Assembly (NCBI GenBank): GCA_026004035.1
Contig: BPII01000004.1
Location: 62,001 to 126,000, forward strand
Reading direction: 5' to 3'
Length of the DNA: 64,000 nucleotides
DNA from: Candidatus Sericytochromatia bacterium
GTDB taxonomy: Bacteria > Cyanobacteriota > Sericytochromatia > UBA7694 > JACMQJ01
Under the pieces are notes generated by a model. The model made no database searches. It was not told the DNA's origin and saw only the letters and a program-made list of their open reading frames with translations. Position numbers and translations under genes: made by a program. Numbering within the stretch: position 1 is the first letter of the stretch; each line of letters starts with the position of its first letter. Positions 19,866 through 27,878 of this stretch are shown here, piece after piece.

Positions 19866-20912
19866 ATGAAAAATAAAGAGTTATATAAAATCTATGACAG
19901 AAATTATAGAGAGTTTTTTTCAAATACATTTGCAATAAAAGAATTATTAGAAACATTTGTAAATGTAGATTTAGTCAAGTATATAGATTTTAATAGTATA
20001 GAGATAATAAACAAATCATTTATTCTTGATAGTAATAAAGAAAAAGAATCTGATATTATTTATAAGATAAAATTAAAAGAACAATATTCTGATATCTCAC
20101 TATATATAGTCATATTACTAGAATTTCAATCAAGTGTAGATAAAAAGATGCTTTATAGAATGATAGAATATACATTGTTATTATACAAAGAATTAGAAAA
20201 AACAAATAAAAAGTTACCCCCTGTTTTTCCAATAGTTTTATACACAGGTAGTAAAAAATGGAATGTTCCTAATGATTTAAATCAAATAGTAAAAGGTAAT
20301 GAATTGCTAAAAGACTATGGACTTAAATTTAAATATTTTCTTTTAGATGTAAATAAATATACAAAAGAACAATTACAAGAAATAGGAAATATAATATCAA
20401 CATTATTTTTAGCTGAAATAATAGAAGCTGAAAACATTCAAGAATTAGGAAATCAAATTGATAAATTGATAGAAAATGAAAATAATACAGAAAATATTAA
20501 ACAGCTAATAAAATTTATTCTAAATATTTACAAGAAAGATGAAGAAATAGACTATAATAAATTACAGGAAGACTTAAATAGTAAGTTTAGGAGTGGTTCT
20601 ATGTTAGTTGAAAATGTTCTTAAATTTGAAAAAAAAGCTAGAATGAAAGGTTTTAAAGAAGGTATTGAAAAAGGTATTGAAAAAGGTATTGAAAAAGGTA
20701 TTGAAAAAGGTAAAATTGAAGGTTTGAAAGAAGGTGAATTGAAAGGTAAAATTGGGACATTAAAATATTTACTAAAGAAAAAGTTTAAAGAATTACCAAA
20801 GGAAATAGAAGAAAAAATAAATAATTGTAATGATTTAAATAAATTAGACTTAATTATTGACAATATTTTTGTTATTTCTAACTTAGATGAAATTAACAAA
20901 ATTTTAAATTAA
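19866..20912 (+). CDS. Rpn-family PD-(D/E)XK nuclease, copy B2 (the only intact copy)
   Basis: 348 aa. The nuclease domain covers residues 1-245: KESDIIYKIKL and LLEFQSS supply the acidic/Q active-site pattern, followed by DKKMLYRMIEY and LPPVFPIVLYTG. After codon 246 (ATG at 20601, preceded by AGGAG 7 bases upstream) come MLVENVLKFEKKARMKGF, four GIEK repeats and a helical C-terminal domain ending ISNLDEINKILN. An internal product would be 103 aa. The extended -10 close to the main ATG and lack of Shine-Dalgarno suggest leaderless expression. The stop overlaps the stop of IIG-3 by 3 bases, tail-to-tail. A role in antiphage defence or recombination is inferred from the family and the island context. 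Confidence 0.9.
   Translation: MKNKELYKIYDRNYREFFSNTFAIKELLETFVNVDLVKYIDFNSIEIINKSFILDSNKEKESDIIYKIKLKEQYSDISLYIVILLEFQSSVDKKMLYRMIEYTLLLYKELEKTNKKLPPVFPIVLYTGSKKWNVPNDLNQIVKGNELLKDYGLKFKYFLLDVNKYTKEQLQEIGNIISTLFLAEIIEAENIQELGNQIDKLIENENNTENIKQLIKFILNIYKKDEEIDYNKLQEDLNSKFRSGSMLVENVLKFEKKARMKGFKEGIEKGIEKGIEKGIEKGKIEGLKEGELKGKIGTLKYLLKKKFKELPKEIEEKINNCNDLNKLDLIIDNIFVISNLDEINKILN
20589..20603 (+). promoter_or_regulatory. Internal Shine-Dalgarno and start codon within rpnB2
   Basis: AGGAG at 20589-20593, 7 bases, then ATG at 20601, in frame at codon 246. The identical signal is at 13883/13895, 14933/14945 and 19555/19567 in the other copies. The main starts lack any Shine-Dalgarno, so this internal site looks the better ribosome entry. 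It would make a short protein consisting of the repeat region plus the C-terminal domain. Confidence 0.65.
20661..20708 (+). repeat. Four 12-bp repeats encoding GIEK
   Basis: GGTATTGAAAAA occurs four times in tandem in rpnB2, extending into related GKIEG and LKEG units. The other rpn copies have one GIEK-like unit or different GKIEG counts. Twelve-base units keep the frame, so copy number can vary without killing the protein. Confidence 0.9.
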
Positions 20913-23900
20913 TTATTCTCAATAATACTAATCTCTTCATTTGTCAAATCATACAATTGATAAACTAATCTATCAATTTCTTTTTCTAAATCAGTTGTGT
21001 CAGCTTGATTATTCTTTTCTTTGATTTCTAATATTTTATTAACTAAATTTTCAATTTGTTTTGTATATTCTATGTTTTTATTTTGAACTAAAGGTGAATT
21101 TTCAATGTATATTTTTGCTCCACAACCACCTTTTCCTAGTGTTGCAACTGAATTTTTAGTCCAATATCTTAATAATTTAGAGTTTAATAATCCTAAGAAA
21201 TACTTACTATAATCACCTGTTATAAAAAATGTGCTATTAAGAAGAAAATAATCTTTAGGAACAAATGAGTAACTTATTGTATTTGTTACTATATTCCAAA
21301 TAACTTTTTCTTTTTCAAACTCTTGATAATAAGTATTAGCACATCTTTGTAAAGCATACCATTCATATCTTATTCCTGTTTCATCCTTATTTCTTTGAAA
21401 TAATTTATCTTTATAATTTAATAAATAATTATACAAACATGGATATTGTTTTTTAAATTCTTCTTCTGCTTTTATACTACTACCTTGAATATTTTTATCT
21501 TCATGCAAAGGAAAATGCCAAGGTATAAATATAATCCACAAATCAGCCCATTGATAAGAATATCTTTTAATATCTCTACCTCTTAGAATAGGTTTAATAA
21601 TTTGTTCAGTTTTTTGTCTTTCTTCTGTAGTTTTGCAATTATTAAGAATTTCATTCTTCTTGTTAGTATCAATTATGAAAGCTTCGTTTAGTCCTGTTTT
21701 TATACCACAATTTATTTTAACATCCCAATCTTTAAGAGGTTTTCCAATTTTTTCTATTTTTTCTTTTAATTTTTGTTCTTTTTCATTACCAATATACCAT
21801 TGTTGAGATGATAGATTTTTAATTAAAACAGCATTATTTTTTACTTCTTGTGCAATGTTAATATTTTTATTTTCTTTTTTCAAAAGAGTTAATCCTAACA
21901 TTTCATTATTGTATTTAGATTTTTCTATGAATAAAATATTTGTATCAACTGTTGCATTTTCAAATACGTTTGGTCCCAAATCAATAAGTAACTTAGGATT
22001 ATATTTTAAGAAAAAACTTCTTAATTTTTTACCATAACCTGCTCTCATCCATTTATTAGAAGTAATATAAACAAGAATACCTTTGTCTTTTAATAAATTA
22101 ATACCTTTTTCATAAAATAAGCAATAAATATCACCTGTTCTTTCTAGAGTTTGATAGTTATATTCAGAGTATAAATTAGCTAATTTACCACTATTTTTTT
22201 GTAATTGAATATAAGGCGGATTACCAATAACAATGTCGAAGCCATCAGTAATTCCAAACATCCATTCAGAATTAAAAAAATCAGCACTAGAATTTGGATC
22301 ATAAGGATTCCATTTTGCTAATTTTTTAGCTTCATTTTCATCAAATTTATTTTCTATTAACAAATTAATTATTTCATTTCTTATTTGATTATCTTTTTCT
22401 ATACATTTCTTTTTTTGTTGAAAAGTTTTAGCATTAAAATAATTTTCTCTAACTTTCTTTAATTTTTCTTCTTTTTCTTTAATTTGACTATGTATATTAG
22501 TATCAATAACATTTAAAGAATTAGATAAGAAAGTCAAAACTTCATTTTCATTTCTTTTTATATCTATAAGAGCATTAGCACAAACAAATTTAGTTTCTAG
22601 ATTTGGAAGAGGAATTATTCCAAAATTATAATCATTTCTTTTTATATCTTGGTCTATAACAAGAGAAATAAAAAACCTTAATTTACTTATTTGAATAGCT
22701 ATATTTTGTATATCAACTCCGAATATACAATTTTGAACGATATATAATTTACGTCCATAATCCAATTCATTATTTTCAAAAGATTTTTCTATATCATCTA
22801 TAGTTTTTTCTCTTATTACATAATCATCAATATTATTAGCTTTTTCTATTTGTTTATTTTTCCATTTTTCATTATTAGGATCAAGTTTGCTTAAAATAAA
22901 AACGATTTTGTGTAATATTCCCATAGGAAAAGCACCAGAACCACAAGCAGGATCTAATATTTTTATGTTATCTATTGAATTTATTAATAAATTTACTTCT
23001 TCATCATCAAATTTATGTTTCTCTTCATTATAAGAAAGTAAATCATTTAATTTTTCTTGTATTTCTTTTATTTTTTTCTCATCATTTATATTAAACTTTT
23101 CAATAAATTTATTTTCAAAATATTTACTTAAACTTTGAGTTACCATAAAATTTACAATTTCTCTAGGAGTATAAAAAGAACCTGTTTGTTTTCTAGCATT
23201 TTCTTTTGTTTCTTCATTATAAGATGCAAGTAAGTTTTCAAAAACTTTTCCTAATAATTCAGGGTCTAAAGCTACTTCTTGGTCTATTTCTGATGCTTCA
23301 TCTATAGTAAAATTATAACTTTGCAAAATATCTATAAGACCTCTTACTTTTGCATTTTTTTCAAGTCCATATTTAGATAAATCACAATTTATTTCTTTTT
23401 CTTCAAAAAATAAATAATCAGGTATTTTTGCTTTCTTACTTTCATTTCTTGAAAATCCATCTATATAAACTATTTTATTACTTTCATCCTCCTTATCTAA
23501 ACAATCAAATAATCCACCATTTAAAAATGGTATATTCTCAAATAATTTTAATATATCTTCTTCTTTTTCTATTAAAAACTTATCTTTATATCTAAATAAA
23601 TTCTTTATTCCATATTCTTTTTTATTTTCATTAAAATTTCCTTCTTTTACAAATCTTCTTTCTTCTATTTTCTGATTTAATGTAGCAAAAAATAAATTTT
23701 GTAATATTGCATTGTAATAATTATGTGCTTCTTTATCCTCGTAAAAATCTTTTACTATATCTTTTATTTTATTTTTATCAAATAAATTAGGATTTATAAG
23801 TCCTTTTTCTTTTATAAACCAAATAAAAATTATTCTTGTTATTAGTCTTATAAGATTAATTTCATTTTCATTACTTGGAAAATAAACTTTGTCTAAAGAA

Positions 23901-24436
23901 TAAAAATACCAATTTTGTAATTCTTTATAAAATTGTTTTGTTACAGGTTCAACAGAAAAGGCTTCTTTTATTTCATTTATACTTGAAAAATTACATTTTG
24001 ATATTTGATCTATAAATGTTTTATTTGTTAAGCTTGGACTAACAAAAAATGTAAATCTCTTATAGTAAGAGAATTCTCTTCTTATTCCTAAATATTCAAC
24101 ATATATAAATGAAAAACGAAAGTTTTTAGTTACTTTATCATAAAAAATAAATATTCCTGCATCTATACTATTATCTCTTATTATTTTCTTTCCTAAATCA
24201 TATTGTAACTTTTTAATACTTCTATGATTTAGTTCTTTACTTGTTTCTATATAAAAAAACTTTATTTTAGTAATTTCATCAAATTCTAATTGACCTATAC
24301 TTTTTATTTCAGAAAAATTTTCATCTCTATAATTAGAATAATCTTCTTGTATTCTTCTGAAATTGGAATTTCTATAAGAAAAAAAATCTTGTAAGTTTTC
24401 TATAGAACAATTATTTATTACTTTTTCTAATGACAT
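20909..24436 (-). CDS. Type IIG-like restriction-methylase, copy 3 (full length)
   Basis: 1175 aa, the complete form. Nuclease-like N-terminal domain with DAGIFIFYD near residue 95, QTGSFYTPREIVNFMV before motif I, ILDPACGSGAF near 495 and VIGNPPY near 737. The specificity half starts IQLQKNSGKLAN and ends with a family-typical tail (DLEKEIDRLVYQLYDLTNEEISIIE). The N-terminal third differs from copies 1 and 2 at scattered sites (MSLEKVINNCSIENL against MLLEEVINNCFIENL; KVTKNF against KSTGNF). The 3' two thirds are nearly identical to copy 2, which points to gene conversion. It is divergent from the helicase gene with 101 bp between, so these two are probably the original pair. Confidence 0.95.
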   Translation of the reverse strand: MSLEKVINNCSIENLQDFFSYRNSNFRRIQEDYSNYRDENFSEIKSIGQLEFDEITKIKFFYIETSKELNHRSIKKLQYDLGKKIIRDNSIDAGIFIFYDKVTKNFRFSFIYVEYLGIRREFSYYKRFTFFVSPSLTNKTFIDQISKCNFSSINEIKEAFSVEPVTKQFYKELQNWYFYSLDKVYFPSNENEINLIRLITRIIFIWFIKEKGLINPNLFDKNKIKDIVKDFYEDKEAHNYYNAILQNLFFATLNQKIEERRFVKEGNFNENKKEYGIKNLFRYKDKFLIEKEEDILKLFENIPFLNGGLFDCLDKEDESNKIVYIDGFSRNESKKAKIPDYLFFEEKEINCDLSKYGLEKNAKVRGLIDILQSYNFTIDEASEIDQEVALDPELLGKVFENLLASYNEETKENARKQTGSFYTPREIVNFMVTQSLSKYFENKFIEKFNINDEKKIKEIQEKLNDLLSYNEEKHKFDDEEVNLLINSIDNIKILDPACGSGAFPMGILHKIVFILSKLDPNNEKWKNKQIEKANNIDDYVIREKTIDDIEKSFENNELDYGRKLYIVQNCIFGVDIQNIAIQISKLRFFISLVIDQDIKRNDYNFGIIPLPNLETKFVCANALIDIKRNENEVLTFLSNSLNVIDTNIHSQIKEKEEKLKKVRENYFNAKTFQQKKKCIEKDNQIRNEIINLLIENKFDENEAKKLAKWNPYDPNSSADFFNSEWMFGITDGFDIVIGNPPYIQLQKNSGKLANLYSEYNYQTLERTGDIYCLFYEKGINLLKDKGILVYITSNKWMRAGYGKKLRSFFLKYNPKLLIDLGPNVFENATVDTNILFIEKSKYNNEMLGLTLLKKENKNINIAQEVKNNAVLIKNLSSQQWYIGNEKEQKLKEKIEKIGKPLKDWDVKINCGIKTGLNEAFIIDTNKKNEILNNCKTTEERQKTEQIIKPILRGRDIKRYSYQWADLWIIFIPWHFPLHEDKNIQGSSIKAEEEFKKQYPCLYNYLLNYKDKLFQRNKDETGIRYEWYALQRCANTYYQEFEKEKVIWNIVTNTISYSFVPKDYFLLNSTFFITGDYSKYFLGLLNSKLLRYWTKNSVATLGKGGCGAKIYIENSPLVQNKNIEYTKQIENLVNKILEIKEKNNQADTTDLEKEIDRLVYQLYDLTNEEISIIENN

Positions 24437-24537
24437 AAATAATTTTCAAAAAAAATAATACCTATTAATTTTAACATTAATTTTTTTTTTGTATTATAAT
24501 TGTTTTAATTTGGATTTTCTTATTAAAATCTTTAGCT
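24437..24537. promoter_or_regulatory. Divergent promoter region between IIG-3 and the helicase
   Basis: 101 bp between divergent starts. TATAAT at 24495-24500 could drive the helicase. The 40-50 bases nearest IIG-3 (AAATAATTTTCAAAAAA...) match the regions upstream of IIG-1 and IIG-2, where the same spot faces rpnA instead of a helicase. The IIG promoter was therefore duplicated with its gene. Confidence 0.5.
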
Positions 24538-27500
24538 ATGGGGAATTTTATAACAAATCAAGGAAATATAACATTATCAGAAAGAATTAGAGATTTAGTG
24601 AAATATTCTAATGAGCTAAGCTTTCTTGTAGGATATTTTTATTTTTCTGGTATTCAAGAATTATACGAAAGTTTAAAAAACAAAAATGAAAGTAATGAGA
24701 ACTTTCTATTGAAAATTCTTGTTGGATTAGATATTGATTTTATTAATAATAATATTATTGAACTTGTAAAAACAAAAAATAATAATTCAAATTCTGATTT
24801 AGTAAATGAATTTATGACTTCATTAAAAAAATTTATAAATTCTGATGAATATGATAATAATAAATTTATTGAAGAAATAAAATTTTTTATTTCTCTTATA
24901 AATAGTGGTAAATTAATTATAAGAAAAACTCGTGAACCTAATCATGCAAAACTATATTTATTTAATATTTCACAAAATTATAGGGAACTTTTAGAAAAAA
25001 CATTTATAACGGGTAGTAGTAATTTAACAAGAGCAGGATTAGTAAATCAAAATGAATTTAATGTTGAGATAAAAGATTATGGATTTGATGAAGCAAAAGA
25101 ATATTTTGACAAATTATGGGAAAAATCTATAAAAATAACTGAAAATAATGAATTAAAACAAAATCTTTTAAAAATAATAAATAGTGAAACTCATTTAAGA
25201 AAAATAACTCCTTACGAAGCATTTGTTTTTTCATTAAAAATATATATAGATACTTACAAAAGTGATGATGAAAATATTAGTAATACAATAAATACTATAA
25301 AAAACATTTTAAATGAAAAATATTATAAATTATACAATTATCAAATAGATGCAATAAAACAAGGATTATCAATAATAAAAAAAAATAATGGTGTAATAAT
25401 AGCTGATGTTGTAGGATTAGGAAAAAGTATAATAGCATCTTGTATAGCAAAAGCTTTAAAAAAAAGAGGCATAATTATATGTCCTCCTGGACTTATAGGT
25501 GATTATGATTCAGGATGGAAAAAATATGTTCAAGATTTTAAATTATATGATTGGGAAATTTTTTCTTTAGGTGATTTAGAAAGAGCATTAAAATTTATAA
25601 GTAATAATAATGATATTGAAGCTATTATAATAGATGAAGCACATAGATTTAGGAATGATAAAACAAAATCTTATGATTTGCTTAGTAATATTTGTAGAAA
25701 TAAAATAGTAATTTTGTTAAGTGCAACACCATTTAATAATAATCCAAATGATATATTGTCTCTTTTAAGCTTATTTACTTTTCCTAAGAATTCTAATTTG
25801 ACTATAGATGGTTATTTAAGAGATGAATTTATATATTACAGACAAATATTTGAAAAAATTAATTATATAAATAAATACTACAATGATGATAGAAAAATTG
25901 ATAAAGTTAGAGATTATTATTCAAAAGTTTTTGAAAATGAAAATAACCAAAATATAGACTTAAATAAATTAAAAGAAAAAGCTATAGAAATTTCAAAAAA
26001 AATTAAAAATATAATTGAACCTGTAGTTATAAGAAGAAATAGATTAGATATAAAGAATAATCCTCTATATTCAGAAGAAGTAAAAAATCTTTCTGAAATA
26101 GAAAATCCTATTGAAGTATTTTTTGAATTAAATGAAGATCAACTAAATTTCTATGAAGAGGTATTAAATATTTTTACAGAAGATAAATTTAAAGGAGCTA
26201 TTTATAGACCTTTCCACTATGAAAAAAATATTGAAGATATTCAAAATATAAACTTAAATGAGGAAGAAAATTTTGAATATATACAACAAGATAGTTTATT
26301 TTTACTAATAAAAAGATTAATAGTAAAAAGATTTGAAAGTTCATTTGGAGCTTTTAGAAATACCATAGAAAATTTTAAGAATATTACGCAAAAAATACTT
26401 AATTTTATAGAAAAAACTAATAAATATCTTTTAGATAAAAAATTAATAGAAAATCTTTCTGAATTAGAACCTGAAGAAATAGAAGAAGAATTAAAAAAAT
26501 ATTCTGAAAAATTACAAGAAGAAAATAAAGCAACTTATCATAAAGTTTATGAAATAAATAAAATGCAGAAAAAAAACGATTTTATAAAGGATATAAAAAG
26601 TGATTTGAATATATTTGAAAATATTATTAGTAAAATAGATAAGTTAAATTTAGTTAGAAATGATCCTAAATTTGAAGCTTTGTGTAATAAAATTAAAAAA
26701 TTACAAAAAAAAGAACCAAACAGAAAAATAGTAATTTTTTCAGAATATTTAGACACTGTTAAACATCTTAAACCATTATTATTAGAAAGATTTAATCAAA
26801 GAGTACTAATTATAGAAAAAAGTATAAGTCGTGAAGATGTTAAAAAAATAAATGAAAATTTTGATGCTTCATTTAAAGAAAAGAAAAATGATTATGATAT
26901 TTTACTTGGGACAGATAGAATATCTGAAGGTTTTAATTTAAATAGAGCTGGAGTAGTTATAAACTATGATATACCTTGGAATCCTGTTAGAGTTATACAA
27001 AGAGTAGGTAGAATAAATCGTATAAGTAAAAAAGTTTTTGATAAACTCTATATAATTAATTTTTTTCCAACTAAAAAAGGTGAGGATATAGTTAAATCAA
27101 GAGAAATAGCATCTAATAAAATGTTTATGATACACAATATACTAGGTGAAGATTCAAAAATATTTTCAATAGATGAAAAACCTGAAGCATCAGCTCTTTA
27201 CAGTAAATTACAACAAAACCCTGATGATTTAGAAGAAGAAAGTTTTTATACTAAAATGATATCTCTTTATAATAAAATTCAAAAAGAAAATCCAGATATA
27301 ATAAATACTATATCAAATTTTCCAAAAAGAATAAAAGTAGCAAAAAAATATAATAAAAGTGAATTAATAGTTATAGCTAAAAAAATAAACTTATATATAT
27401 ATTATTATGATTATGAAAATAATAAATTTTCTATAAAGTATTTTCAAGACATATTTGATAGTATTTGTTGTGATAAAGATACTGAAAGCTGTAATTTAAG

Positions 27501-27873
27501 TGATAAATTTTGGGATACTTATAAACAATTAAAAGAATATAACGAAAGTCAAAGAAGATATCAAAATTCAAATAGTATAGAACAACAAGCACTAAATAAT
27601 TTAAAAACAATTATTAGGTCTAATAATAGTAATGAAGTACTAAAATTTTTTGATTTTATTAAAAATTTAATAAAAGATATAGAATCTTACGGAACTTTAA
27701 AATATCATACATTAAAAAAAATATCTAAAATAAAACATAATGATCAGGAAAGTATTATAAATACAATGAATGAATTGTCAAAATATATTAAATTTAATTA
27801 TCTAGAAAAAGAAAAAAATATAAATATAGAAAAGGAAATAATTATTTCTATAGAAAATTTAGTTAGTTCTTAG
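24538..27873 (+). CDS. PLD-nuclease/SNF2-type helicase of the defence island
   Basis: 1111 aa. The N-terminal phospholipase-D-like nuclease domain contains HAKLYLF (about residue 141) and GSSNLTRAGLVNQNEF (about 160). The helicase core has Walker A IIADVVGLGKSIIAS (about 288), DEAH box IIIDEAHRFRND (about 365), LLSATPFNNNP, then VIFSEYLDTVKHL and the C-terminal motifs LGTDRISEGFNL and WNPVRVIQRVGRINRI. A helical insert separates the two helicase lobes. Proteins of this build are commonly found beside Eco57I-class methylases in defence loci, with components reminiscent of DISARM (SNF2 helicase, PLD, adenine methylase), but drmA/drmB-type genes are absent here. It probably translocates on DNA and cuts unmodified targets; that is an inference. 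Confidence 0.9.
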   Translation: MGNFITNQGNITLSERIRDLVKYSNELSFLVGYFYFSGIQELYESLKNKNESNENFLLKILVGLDIDFINNNIIELVKTKNNNSNSDLVNEFMTSLKKFINSDEYDNNKFIEEIKFFISLINSGKLIIRKTREPNHAKLYLFNISQNYRELLEKTFITGSSNLTRAGLVNQNEFNVEIKDYGFDEAKEYFDKLWEKSIKITENNELKQNLLKIINSETHLRKITPYEAFVFSLKIYIDTYKSDDENISNTINTIKNILNEKYYKLYNYQIDAIKQGLSIIKKNNGVIIADVVGLGKSIIASCIAKALKKRGIIICPPGLIGDYDSGWKKYVQDFKLYDWEIFSLGDLERALKFISNNNDIEAIIIDEAHRFRNDKTKSYDLLSNICRNKIVILLSATPFNNNPNDILSLLSLFTFPKNSNLTIDGYLRDEFIYYRQIFEKINYINKYYNDDRKIDKVRDYYSKVFENENNQNIDLNKLKEKAIEISKKIKNIIEPVVIRRNRLDIKNNPLYSEEVKNLSEIENPIEVFFELNEDQLNFYEEVLNIFTEDKFKGAIYRPFHYEKNIEDIQNINLNEEENFEYIQQDSLFLLIKRLIVKRFESSFGAFRNTIENFKNITQKILNFIEKTNKYLLDKKLIENLSELEPEEIEEELKKYSEKLQEENKATYHKVYEINKMQKKNDFIKDIKSDLNIFENIISKIDKLNLVRNDPKFEALCNKIKKLQKKEPNRKIVIFSEYLDTVKHLKPLLLERFNQRVLIIEKSISREDVKKINENFDASFKEKKNDYDILLGTDRISEGFNLNRAGVVINYDIPWNPVRVIQRVGRINRISKKVFDKLYIINFFPTKKGEDIVKSREIASNKMFMIHNILGEDSKIFSIDEKPEASALYSKLQQNPDDLEEESFYTKMISLYNKIQKENPDIINTISNFPKRIKVAKKYNKSELIVIAKKINLYIYYYDYENNKFSIKYFQDIFDSICCDKDTESCNLSDKFWDTYKQLKEYNESQRRYQNSNSIEQQALNNLKTIIRSNNSNEVLKFFDFIKNLIKDIESYGTLKYHTLKKISKIKHNDQESIINTMNELSKYIKFNYLEKEKNINIEKEIIISIENLVSS

Positions 27874-27878
27874 TTAAA

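Larger units (their letters stand above)
16523..22210. repeat. Tandem unit 2 of the IIG-rpn array (about 5.69 kb)
   Basis: Direct repeat of 10851-16522, running from the NPPY codons of IIG-2 through rpnA2 and rpnB2 to the NPPY codons of IIG-3. The offset between units is 5672 bp across the IIG 5' part and 5656-5688 bp further along, reflecting indels in the rpn 3' ends. Confidence 0.9.

Noticed and set aside
20661-20708. CRISPR array
   Set aside because: The repeats are 12 bp, contiguous, without spacers, and encode GIEK in frame.
9828-27873. Classification of the island as BREX or complete DISARM
   Set aside because: No pglZ, brxC or brxL (BREX), and no DUF1998 drmB or drmA. Only component-level similarity is visible.
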